A stretch of DNA of 64,000 bases from Promicromonospora iranensis (GTDB lineage Bacteria; Actinomycetota; Actinomycetes; Actinomycetales; Cellulomonadaceae): positions 1 through 64,000 of the forward strand of contig NZ_JAJQQP010000014.1 of the NCBI RefSeq assembly GCF_028994805.1, in the 5' to 3' direction. How positions within the stretch are numbered: the stretch's first letter is position 1; the number at the start of each line of letters is the position of its first letter. Below the pieces are notes generated by a model, which was given only the letters and a program-made list of their open reading frames with translations, was not told the origin of the DNA and made no database searches. The translations under genes were made by a program, and so were the position numbers. Below, one piece after another: positions 7,281 through 14,942 of the stretch.

Positions 7281-8624
7281 GTGCCCAGCAAAAACGGACC
7301 GGTCCGAAGCCGGACCGTCGCCCCCAGACGCACAGCCGTTGCCGCGCTCACAGCCGTCGTCCTGCCCCTCACCGCCTGCGGCTCTCTCCTGGGGCAGAGC
7401 CCGGCGGACGACGGAGGCGACGACGCCCCGATCACCCTCACCGTGTCGACGTTCAACGACTTCGGCTACTCCGAAGAGCTGCTCGCGGAGTACACGAAGG
7501 AGCACCCGAACGTCACCGTCGAGCACATCGTGGCTCCCACGTCGGACGAGGCCCGTCTGCAGATGCTCAAGGCGTTCACCACGGGCGACGGTGCCGAGCT
7601 CGCTGACGTCGTGGCGGCCGAGGTCGACTGGATGCCGGAGCTGATGCAGCACTCCGAGCTGTTCGAGGACCTGACGGATCCCGAGGTCACCAAGCGCTGG
7701 GTGGACTGGAAGGTGGCACAGGCCACCACGCCGGACGGCAAGCTTCTCGGCTACGGCACCGACATCGGCCCCGAGGCCATCTGCTACCGCGCCGACCTGT
7801 TCGAGCAGGCCGGCCTGCCGAGCGACCGCAAGGCGGTCGCCGAGCTGCTCGGCGGCAAGAACGCCACCTGGGAGCGCTACTTCGAGGTGGGCCGCCAGTT
7901 CGCCGAGCAGTCCGACGTCGCCTGGTTCGACGGCGCCACCGGCACGTTCCAGGGCATGGTCAACCAGCTTCCCGCCGCGTTCGAGGACCCGGCGACGCAG
8001 AAGCCCACCGACCTCTCGACCAACAACGAGGTCCGCTCGGTCTACGACCAGATCACGGCCGCGATCGGCGACGACCTCTCGGCAGGCCTCGTGCAGTGGA
8101 CCCCCGAGTGGGCGGCGGGCTTCCAGGAGGACGCCTTCGCCACGATGCTGTGCCCGGGCTGGATGATGGGCCCGATCGAGTCGTACTCCGAGGGCGTGCA
8201 GGGCTGGGACGTCGCCAACGTCTTCCCCGGTGGCGGCGGCAACTGGGGCGGCTCGTTCCTCGCGGTGCCGTCCGCGGGTGCGTACACCGAGGAGGCGAAG
8301 GAGCTCGCCGCGTGGCTCACCGCACCCGAGCAGCAGACGAAGGCCTTCGCCGCGGCCGGCGCCTTCCCGTCGCAGATCGAGGCGCAGGACTCCAAGGCCG
8401 TGCAGGGTTACACCAACCCGTTCTTCAACAACGCTCCCGTCGGCAAGATCTTCACCGCACAGGCGCAGTCCATCGACGGCGCGCCGTACAAGGGCCCGTA
8501 CTACTTCGCCATCCGCGACGAGGTGAACAACGCCCTGACCGCTGTCGACACCGGCAGCAGCGGGCCGGAGATCGCCTGGAACCAGGCGGTCCAGACCGTC
8601 GGCGACTTCCGGGTCCCGGAGTAG
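7281..8624 (+). CDS. cebE: Cellobiose/cello-oligosaccharide ABC transporter binding lipoprotein (copy 1)
   Basis: A 447-residue extracellular solute-binding lipoprotein. A basic N-terminus and hydrophobic stretch end in the lipobox LTAC with lipidated Cys33. The mature protein shows the CebE-type segments YGTDIGPEAICYR and WDVANVFPGGGGNWGGSF. It should capture sugar outside the membrane and hand it to the two permeases encoded downstream. GTG 7281 was chosen because GAGGAG (7269-7274) sits 6 bases upstream and it gives a proper signal peptide; longer in-frame extensions have no signal character. The next gene is a close paralogue. Specificity for cellobiose is inferred from the linked GH1 enzyme and CebR-like repressor. 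Confidence 0.85.
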   Translation: MPSKNGPVRSRTVAPRRTAVAALTAVVLPLTACGSLLGQSPADDGGDDAPITLTVSTFNDFGYSEELLAEYTKEHPNVTVEHIVAPTSDEARLQMLKAFTTGDGAELADVVAAEVDWMPELMQHSELFEDLTDPEVTKRWVDWKVAQATTPDGKLLGYGTDIGPEAICYRADLFEQAGLPSDRKAVAELLGGKNATWERYFEVGRQFAEQSDVAWFDGATGTFQGMVNQLPAAFEDPATQKPTDLSTNNEVRSVYDQITAAIGDDLSAGLVQWTPEWAAGFQEDAFATMLCPGWMMGPIESYSEGVQGWDVANVFPGGGGNWGGSFLAVPSAGAYTEEAKELAAWLTAPEQQTKAFAAAGAFPSQIEAQDSKAVQGYTNPFFNNAPVGKIFTAQAQSIDGAPYKGPYYFAIRDEVNNALTAVDTGSSGPEIAWNQAVQTVGDFRVPE

Positions 8625-8652
8625 CCGACAATCCTTTCGCCCACTGCCCGTC

Positions 8653-8682
8653 TTGACACGACATGGCGGTCAGCGCAACGAT
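8653..8682 (+). promoter_or_regulatory. Promoter of second binding-protein gene
   Basis: A consensus TTGACA at 8653-8658 is followed after 18 bases by AACGAT at 8677-8682. Transcription would start near 8689, immediately before the double operator. Confidence 0.5.
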
Positions 8683-8691
8683 CAGTGCCTG

Positions 8692-8730
8692 TGGAAGCGC
8701 TACCACACCATGGTGGTGGGAGCGCTTCCA
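8692..8730. promoter_or_regulatory. Double CebR/LacI-type operator in a 39-base dyad
   Basis: Two sites, TGGAAGCGCTACCA (8692-8705) and TGGGAGCGCTTCCA (8717-8730), flank the perfect palindrome CACCATGGTG (8706-8715). The whole 39 bases read almost the same on both strands. Each site resembles the Streptomyces CebR operator TGGGAGCGCTCCCA. Site centres are 25 bases apart. The element overlaps the expected transcription start, the classic position for repression. Confidence 0.8.
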
Positions 8731-8816
8731 GCGCAGGTACGCCGACGTGCTCGCACGTCACGCGACCGCACCCAGCTTGACCGCAAGCCCCAGATCGCAC
8801 GACAAGGGAGTCCCCA

Positions 8817-10145
8817 GTGCTGAGCAGTACCCGACCCACGCGGCGCACCGCCGCCCGCACCCTCCAGGCGACCGCCGGCGTCGCCGCCATCGCCCTCGCC
8901 CTCACCGCCTGCGGCGGGTCCGGCGACGCAGCCGAAGGCGAATCGGGCGACGACAGCCCCATCACGCTCAAGGTCGCCACGTTCAACAACTTCGGTTACA
9001 CGGAGGAGGTGCTCGCCGAGTACACGGAAGAGCACCCGAACGTCAAGGTCGAGCACGTCACGGCCGCCACCAGCGACGACGCTCGCGCCAACCTGACCAC
9101 CAAGCTCGCCGCCGGTGGCGAGGGCCTGGCCGACATCGAGGCCATCGAGGTCGACTGGCTGCCCGAGCTCATGCAGTACCCCGACCTGTTCACCGACCTG
9201 GCCGACCCCGAGCTCGACGGTCGCTGGGTGGACTGGAAGGTCGAGCAGGCCACCACGCTCGAGGGCAAGGTCATCGGTTACGGCACCGACATCGGCCCCG
9301 AGGCCATCTGCTACCGCTCCGACCTGTTCGAGGAGGCCGGCCTGCCGACCGACCGCGAAGAGGTCGCCGAGCTGCTCGGTGGCGAGGACGCGACGTGGGA
9401 GGACTACTTCGCCGCGGGCCGCGACTTCGTGAAGGAGTCCGACGCTGCCTGGTACGACAGCGTGGGCGGCACCTTCCAGGGGATGGTCAACCAGCTCCCC
9501 GAGGCGTTCGAGGACGCCGAGACCGGTGAGCCCAAGCCCCTCGCGGACAACACCGAGGTCAAGGACATCTACGACGAGATCACCGCCTCGGTCGAGGACG
9601 GCCTGTCGGCCGGCCTGGTGCAGTGGGAGGGTGACTGGGACGCCGGTTTCCAGAACGACGCCTTCGCCACGATGATCTGCCCGGCCTGGATGACCGGTCC
9701 GGTCGAGGAGCGCGCCGGTGGCGTCGAGGGCTGGGACGTCGCCAACGTCTTCCCCGGTGGCGGCGGTAACTGGGGCGGCTCGTTCCTGACCGTCCCCGCC
9801 TCGGGCGAGAACGCCGAGGCGGCCAAGGAGCTCGCCGCGTGGCTCACCGCCCCCGAGCAGCAGTCCCGGTTCTTCGAGTCGGCAGGCACGTTCCCGTCGC
9901 AGCTCGAGGCGCAGGACTCGGAGGCCGTCCAGGCCGCCACGAACCCGTTCTTCAACGACGCGCCGGTGGGCGAGATCTTCGCCACCCGCGCCCAGACGAT
10001 CGAGGGCGCTCCCTTCAAGGGCGCGCACTACTTCGGCATCCGTGACGAGGTCACCAACGCGCTCAACCGTGTCGACGTCACGAAGTCGCAGGACGCCGAC
10101 GAGGCATGGGACGAGGCAGTGCAGAAGGCTTCGGCCCTCGGCTGA
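8817..10145 (+). CDS. cebE: Cellobiose/cello-oligosaccharide ABC transporter binding lipoprotein (copy 2)
   Basis: A 442-residue paralogue of the preceding protein, colinear over its whole length, with the same YGTDIGPEAICYR and WDVANVFPGGGGNWGGSF blocks. The lipobox is LTAC with Cys32. The GTG start is supported by AAGGGAG at 8804-8810. Unlike copy 1 it has its own strong promoter and a double LacI-type operator upstream, and it directly precedes the permease genes, so it is probably the main partner of the transporter. The two copies differ mostly in surface charge and near the N-terminus. They may bind sugars of different chain length; that is inference. Confidence 0.87.
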   Translation: MLSSTRPTRRTAARTLQATAGVAAIALALTACGGSGDAAEGESGDDSPITLKVATFNNFGYTEEVLAEYTEEHPNVKVEHVTAATSDDARANLTTKLAAGGEGLADIEAIEVDWLPELMQYPDLFTDLADPELDGRWVDWKVEQATTLEGKVIGYGTDIGPEAICYRSDLFEEAGLPTDREEVAELLGGEDATWEDYFAAGRDFVKESDAAWYDSVGGTFQGMVNQLPEAFEDAETGEPKPLADNTEVKDIYDEITASVEDGLSAGLVQWEGDWDAGFQNDAFATMICPAWMTGPVEERAGGVEGWDVANVFPGGGGNWGGSFLTVPASGENAEAAKELAAWLTAPEQQSRFFESAGTFPSQLEAQDSEAVQAATNPFFNDAPVGEIFATRAQTIEGAPFKGAHYFGIRDEVTNALNRVDVTKSQDADEAWDEAVQKASALG

Positions 10146-10185
10146 CCTGAGCTGCGCCTGAGCCCTCCCGAGGGCTGACGTGATC

Positions 10186-10234
10186 CGGTGGTCGAGCGTG
10201 TCGAGACCTGAGGTCTCGACACGCTCGACCACCG
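10186..10234. repeat. Perfect 24-base inverted repeat with 1-base centre
   Basis: Arms 10186-10209 and 10211-10234 are exact reverse complements around a single G. The core GGTGGTCGAGC recurs, with its complement, in the imperfect palindrome at 23608-23661. It lies between the second binding-protein gene and the first permease gene and could trim or attenuate operon transcript (higher binding-protein output), though no T-run follows it. Confidence 0.9.
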
Positions 10235-10313
10235 ATTGCCGTCGCCCTCCGTTCCGGGCTCGGCGACACACCGGAAGTGACCCTCACCCGACGATGACGC
10301 GGCGGAAGATGAA

Positions 10314-11330
10314 ATGGCTGTCCTGACACCTCAACGATCGGCACCGGATTCCGGTGCGCCCCAGCGCGAGTCGCGCAGAATCGGCTTCTCCCAGCGGCTC
10401 GGCCGGTGGGACGTGAAGCTTTCCCCGTACCTGTACATCTCGCCGTTCTTCATCCTGTTCGCGGTGACCGGCCTGTTCCCGCTCGGCTACACCGCCTTCG
10501 TCTCGGTGCACGAGTGGAGCCTGCTGGGCGGACAGGGCGACTTCGTCGGCCTGGAGAACTTCACGTTCGTGCTGGCCCAGCCCACCTTCTGGAAAGCCCT
10601 GGTCAACACGCTCTCGATCTTCGTGTTCTCCTCGGTGCCACAGGTGGTCATCGCGATCACCATCGCCGCGCTGCTGGACCAGAACCTGCGGGCGGCGACC
10701 TTCTGGCGCATGGGTGTGCTGATCCCCTACGTGGTGGCGCCCGTCGCGGTGTCGATGATCTTCGGCCGGCTGTTCGCCGACCAGTACGGTCTGATCAACG
10801 CGATGCTCAACACGATCGGGCTCGACTCCATCGCCTGGCACGGGGACCGGATCGCCAGCCACGTCGCCATCGCCACGATGGTCAACTACCGGTGGATGGG
10901 CTACAACGCCCTGATCTTCCTGGCCGCGATGCAGGCCGTACCGCGTGACCTCTACGAGGCCGCCGTGATCGACGGCGCGGGCCGCGTGCGCCAGTTCTTC
11001 TCCATCACGGTGCCGCAGATCCGCTCCACCATCATCTTCGTCGTCATCACCTCGACCATCGGCGGCCTGCAGATCTTCGACGAGGTCCGGCTGTTCGACT
11101 CGATCGGGCTCGGTGGTCCGGACCAGAACTGGATGACCACCGTCGTGTACATGTATGACCTCGCCTGGGGCGACCAGCACAGCCTCGGCCGGGCATCGGC
11201 CGTCGCCTGGATGCTCTTCATCCTGATCGTGGTGATCGGCCTCGTGAACTTCCTGGTCACGCAGCGCATCTCGTCGAACGCGGCGGTCAAGAAGCCCAAG
11301 CGCAAGAGCACCACCGGAGGGAACGCATGA
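10314..11330 (+). CDS. cebF: Sugar ABC transporter permease (CebF-like)
   Basis: A 338-residue MalF-type permease with six predicted membrane helices starting near residue 42 (YLYISPFFILFAVTGLFPLGY). The cytoplasmic EAA loop is EAAVIDGAGRVRQFFSITVP, where the shared MsiK-type ATPase should dock. No ATPase gene is in the operon, which is normal for actinobacterial sugar importers that use a distant msiK. The start ATG has a modest GGCGGAAG upstream. It overlaps the next permease gene by 4 bases (ATGA). Confidence 0.9.
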   Translation: MAVLTPQRSAPDSGAPQRESRRIGFSQRLGRWDVKLSPYLYISPFFILFAVTGLFPLGYTAFVSVHEWSLLGGQGDFVGLENFTFVLAQPTFWKALVNTLSIFVFSSVPQVVIAITIAALLDQNLRAATFWRMGVLIPYVVAPVAVSMIFGRLFADQYGLINAMLNTIGLDSIAWHGDRIASHVAIATMVNYRWMGYNALIFLAAMQAVPRDLYEAAVIDGAGRVRQFFSITVPQIRSTIIFVVITSTIGGLQIFDEVRLFDSIGLGGPDQNWMTTVVYMYDLAWGDQHSLGRASAVAWMLFILIVVIGLVNFLVTQRISSNAAVKKPKRKSTTGGNA

Positions 11331-12244
11331 GCTCCGTCGCTGTCACCGCCCAGACCGCTGGTGAGGGCGCCGCCAAGGTCGCCGCTCAGCGTCGGGCGAA
11401 AAGGTCCCGCGGGAGCACCAACCGCCGCGCGAGCTGGATCGTCTACGCGCTGCTCGGGATCACGCTGGTGGTCTCGATCTTCCCGCTGTACTTCACGCTG
11501 CTGCTCGGCTCGTCCGAGCCGATCGCGATCTCGCAGAACCCCGTGCCGCAGTGGCTGCCGGACCTGTCGCTGTTCACCCAGTTCCGGACGGTGATCGAGT
11601 CCACGCAGATCAACTTCTGGCTGGCGCTGACCAACTCGCTGATCATCGCGGTGATCGTCTCGGCTGCCGTCGTGCTGTTCTCGACGCTCGCCGGGTTCTC
11701 GTTCGCGAAGCTGCGTTTCCGCGGCCGCGGACCGCTGCTCGTGTTCGTCATCGCGACGATGGCGGTCCCGACCCAGCTCGGCGTGATCCCGATGTACATC
11801 CTCATGTCGGACCTCGGCTGGATCGGCAAGCTCCAGGCTGTCATCGTGCCGTCGCTGGTCGCGGCGTTCGGTGTCTTCTGGATGACGCAGTACCTGTCGG
11901 AGGCGCTGCCGTACGAGCTGATCGAGGCGGCTCGCGTGGACGGTGCCTCGATGATCCGCACGTTCTGGAGCATCGCGCTGCCCGCCGCACGACCCGCGGC
12001 GGCGATGCTGGGCCTGTTCACGTTCGTCCAGCAGTGGACCAACTTCTTCTGGCCATCGATCGTGCTCAGTTCATCGAATCCAACGCTGCCGATCGTCGTC
12101 AAGTCCCTGCAGGCGAACTACTTCGTCGACTACTCGCTGGTCATGGGCGGTGTGTTCCTGGTGACGCTGCCGCTGCTGGTGATCTTCGCCTTCGTCGGCA
12201 AGCAGCTCGTCGCGGGCATCATGCAGGGAGCTGTGAAGGGATGA
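11327..12244 (+). CDS. cebG: Sugar ABC transporter permease (CebG-like)
   Basis: A 305-residue MalG-type permease. Six hydrophobic helices follow a basic 30-residue N-terminus, and the EAA loop reads EAARVDGASMIRTFWSIALP. It forms the heterodimeric channel with the preceding permease. ATGA overlaps at both ends (with the upstream permease stop and the downstream GH1 start) indicate translational coupling across the operon. Confidence 0.9.
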   Translation: MSSVAVTAQTAGEGAAKVAAQRRAKRSRGSTNRRASWIVYALLGITLVVSIFPLYFTLLLGSSEPIAISQNPVPQWLPDLSLFTQFRTVIESTQINFWLALTNSLIIAVIVSAAVVLFSTLAGFSFAKLRFRGRGPLLVFVIATMAVPTQLGVIPMYILMSDLGWIGKLQAVIVPSLVAAFGVFWMTQYLSEALPYELIEAARVDGASMIRTFWSIALPAARPAAAMLGLFTFVQQWTNFFWPSIVLSSSNPTLPIVVKSLQANYFVDYSLVMGGVFLVTLPLLVIFAFVGKQLVAGIMQGAVKG

Positions 12245-13839
12245 CTTCCGAGATGACACTGAACGTCAAGACCGCCGCGGGGGCGCACCGCGTGCCCGCG
12301 CCGGGCATCGCCCTGCCGTACACGCCGACCGCGCCCCGCACGGAGCGGACGGCCAACGCCACCGGCACCGTCGACTTCCCGGACGGGTTCCTGTGGGGCG
12401 CGGCCACCGCCGCCTACCAGGTCGAGGGCGCCGCCCACGAGGACGGACGCGAGGACTCCGTCTGGGACGTGTTCGCGAAGGTCCCGGGCGCCGTGCTCGG
12501 CCAGGAGGACGGTGAGGTCGCCTGCGACCAGTACCACCGCTACCCGGCCGACGTCGCACTCATGAAGGACCTCGGCATCAAGGCCTACCGGTTCTCGACG
12601 TCGTGGGCCCGCGTGGTCCCCGGCGGCCGTGAGGTCAACCCGGCGGGTCTCGCGTACTACGACCGGCTCGTGGACGAGCTGCTCGGCGCCGGCATCCTGC
12701 CCTGGCTCACGCTGTACCACTGGGACCTGCCGCAGGCCATCGAGGCCGAGTCGAACGGCTGGGTGGGCCGCGACACCGCGTACCGGTTCCGGGACTACGC
12801 CGTGACCATGCACGAGGCCATCGGCGACCGCGTCGACGTGTGGACCACGCTCAACGAGCCGTGGTGCGCCGCGTTCCTCGGCTACACGGGCGGCCAGCAC
12901 GCACCGGGCCGGCAGTCCCGCGAGGACGGCCTGGCCGCCGCGCACCACCTGATGCTGGGCCACGGGCTGGCCGTGGAGGCACTGCGGGAGCGCGCTCCCG
13001 AGGCCAACCTCGGCATCACGCTCAACTTCGAGGTCGAGGACCCGATGAACCCGGACGACCCCGCCGACGTCGACGCCGCACGCCGGCTCGACGGTGGGTT
13101 CACCCGGATCTTCGCCGACCCGATCCTGCGCGGGGCCTACCCCGAGGACGTGCTGGAGGACGTGCGCGAGTACGGCCTGGAGCAGCACATCAAGGACGGC
13201 GACCTCGAGATCATCTCGACACCCATCGACTCGCTCGGTGTGAACTACTACCACGGCAACGGCGTCTCGGCGACGCCGCCCGAGCGGTCGCTGGACGGCA
13301 GCGCCCCGGTGACCCGGCCGTCGTCGTCCCCGTTCCCCGGTGGCGACGGCGCGTACACGCACCCGCGTGGCCTGCCGATCACCGACCAGAACTGGGAGGT
13401 CCAGCCCGAGGGCCTGACCCGGCTCCTGCTGCGTCTGCAGCAGGACTACACCGGTCCGCGCGGCGTCGCGATGTACGTGACGGAGAACGGCAGCGCGTAC
13501 GACGACGTCGTCGGGCCGGACGGGTTCGTGGACGACCAGAACCGGCTCGAGTTCATCGACGTGCACCTGCGGGCCATCAAGGACGCCATCGACGAGGGCG
13601 CCGACGTGCGCGGGTACTTCGGCTGGTCGCTGCTCGACAACTACGAGTGGGCGTGGGGCTACGGAAAGCGCTTCGGGCTCGTGCGCGTCGACTTCGAGAC
13701 GCAGGAACGCACGGTGAAGGCGTCCGGCCGCTGGTACGGTCAGGTCGCGCGGGCCAATGCCGTTCCGGAGCGAGCTGTGGCGCCCGCACCGCACGGAGAC
13801 GACGACAACGGCGGAGACAAGGCGGTTCCCCAGGCGTGA
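12241..13839 (+). CDS. bglC: GH1 beta-glucosidase
   Basis: A 532-residue glycoside hydrolase family 1 enzyme without signal peptide, so cytoplasmic. FPDGFLWGAATAAYQVEGA opens the barrel near residue 45; acid/base Glu206 is in TLNEP and nucleophile Glu415 in YVTENG. It should hydrolyse imported cellobiose and cello-oligosaccharides to glucose. About 42 residues precede the family's normal beginning and 25 flexible, charged residues follow its end. ATG 12241 overlaps the permease stop (ATGA); the frame is open far upstream, but that part is antisense or shadow coding. The order permease-permease-GH1-LacI parallels the Streptomyces cebEFG-bglC/cebR system. Confidence 0.92.
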   Translation: MTSEMTLNVKTAAGAHRVPAPGIALPYTPTAPRTERTANATGTVDFPDGFLWGAATAAYQVEGAAHEDGREDSVWDVFAKVPGAVLGQEDGEVACDQYHRYPADVALMKDLGIKAYRFSTSWARVVPGGREVNPAGLAYYDRLVDELLGAGILPWLTLYHWDLPQAIEAESNGWVGRDTAYRFRDYAVTMHEAIGDRVDVWTTLNEPWCAAFLGYTGGQHAPGRQSREDGLAAAHHLMLGHGLAVEALRERAPEANLGITLNFEVEDPMNPDDPADVDAARRLDGGFTRIFADPILRGAYPEDVLEDVREYGLEQHIKDGDLEIISTPIDSLGVNYYHGNGVSATPPERSLDGSAPVTRPSSSPFPGGDGAYTHPRGLPITDQNWEVQPEGLTRLLLRLQQDYTGPRGVAMYVTENGSAYDDVVGPDGFVDDQNRLEFIDVHLRAIKDAIDEGADVRGYFGWSLLDNYEWAWGYGKRFGLVRVDFETQERTVKASGRWYGQVARANAVPERAVAPAPHGDDDNGGDKAVPQA

Positions 13840-14861
13840 CCATCTCAGGCCCACCCACCCTGGACGACGTGGCCCAGGCGGCCGGGGTATCCCGGTCGAC
13901 CGCGTCGCGCGCCATCAACGGTGGCCTGCGAGTCTCACCCGAGGCGCAGGCGGCGGTGGACGACGCCGTCGCCCGCCTCGGGTACGCACCGAACCGCGCC
14001 GCCAGGTCGCTCGTGACCCGGCGGACCGACTCGATAGCCCTCGTGGTTCCCGAGCCGGACCAGCGCATCCTCACCGACCCGTTCCTCAGCGGCACCCTCG
14101 CGGGCGTGAGCGAAGGGCTGGCCGGGACGGACCTGCAGCTCGTGCTGCTGCTCGCCCGTCCGGGCGAGCAGCGCGGGCGTGTCGGCCGCTACCTGCGCAG
14201 CGGCCATGTGGACGGCGTCATCGTGGCGTCGCACCACCGGGGCGACCACCTCGAGACGGAGCTCGGGCCGGCCATGCTGCCCGCCGTCTTCGTGGGGCGC
14301 CTCTTCGAGCCCGACCCCTTGTTCTCGCGCGGCCTGCGCTACGTCGACGTCGACAACGTCACGGGCGGGCGCATCGCCACCCAGCGGATGATCGACCGTG
14401 GGCGTCGGCGCATCGGCACCATCACCGGGCCGCTCGACATGCCGGCCGGGGTGGACCGGATGATCGGGTGGCGCGATGCCCTGCGTGACGCCGGCCTGCC
14501 CGACGACGCCGTCGTCGAGGGTGACTTCACCGTAGCCGGGGCAGCTGTCGCCGCCGCGCGGCTGCTGGACCAGCACCCGGACCTGGACGGCATCTTCGCC
14601 GCGTCCGACCTCATGGCGGAGGCCACCCTGCGCGTGCTCACCGACCGCGGCCGGTCCGTGCCCGGCGACGTCTCGGTCGTCGGGTTCGACGACCTCGGCA
14701 TCGCCGAGACGACGTCGCCCCGGCTGACCACCGTGCACAACCCGGTGGTGCAGATGGTCGGCGCGGCCACCAGCATGCTGGTCGACCTGGTCGCGGGCCG
14801 CCCGGTCCGCGACGAGCGCCGGATCTTCGCCCCGCGCCTGGTCGAAGGCGACTCGGCCTGA
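13836..14861 (+). CDS. cebR: LacI-family repressor (CebR-like)
   Basis: A 341-residue regulator with an N-terminal LacI helix-turn-helix (TLDDVAQAAGVSRSTASRAI, residues 7-26), hinge helix and a periplasmic-binding-protein-like effector domain from about residue 60. The GTG start overlaps the GH1 stop codon (GTGA). Being the last gene of the operon it probably represses itself together with the transporter through the operators at 8692-8730 and 7229-7242. In Streptomyces CebR the inducer is cellobiose or cellotriose; the same is inferred here. Confidence 0.9.
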   Translation: MTISGPPTLDDVAQAAGVSRSTASRAINGGLRVSPEAQAAVDDAVARLGYAPNRAARSLVTRRTDSIALVVPEPDQRILTDPFLSGTLAGVSEGLAGTDLQLVLLLARPGEQRGRVGRYLRSGHVDGVIVASHHRGDHLETELGPAMLPAVFVGRLFEPDPLFSRGLRYVDVDNVTGGRIATQRMIDRGRRRIGTITGPLDMPAGVDRMIGWRDALRDAGLPDDAVVEGDFTVAGAAVAAARLLDQHPDLDGIFAASDLMAEATLRVLTDRGRSVPGDVSVVGFDDLGIAETTSPRLTTVHNPVVQMVGAATSMLVDLVAGRPVRDERRIFAPRLVEGDSA

Positions 14862-14873
14862 CCAGCTCGACCT

Positions 14874-14934
14874 GTTGAGTGCTGGCTATTTGTTGCTCTC
14901 GAGGGCCTGGAGCAACAAATAGCCAGCACTCAAC
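14874..14934. terminator. Perfect 25-base inverted repeat between convergent genes
   Basis: Arms 14874-14898 and 14910-14934 are exact reverse complements around an 11-base loop. The stem is unusually AT-rich for this DNA (it contains CTATTTGTTGCTC). It lies 12 bases after the repressor stop and 8 bases before the putA stop, so it is placed to act as a bidirectional terminator. The sequence looks like a copy of a dispersed element rather than a plain terminator. Confidence 0.75.
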
Positions 14935-14942
14935 GAGGTGGG

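Noticed and set aside
8700-10271. Open frame of about 520 codons antisense to the second binding-protein gene
   Set aside because: Shadow frame; it would run straight through the operator dyad and has no recognisable domain.
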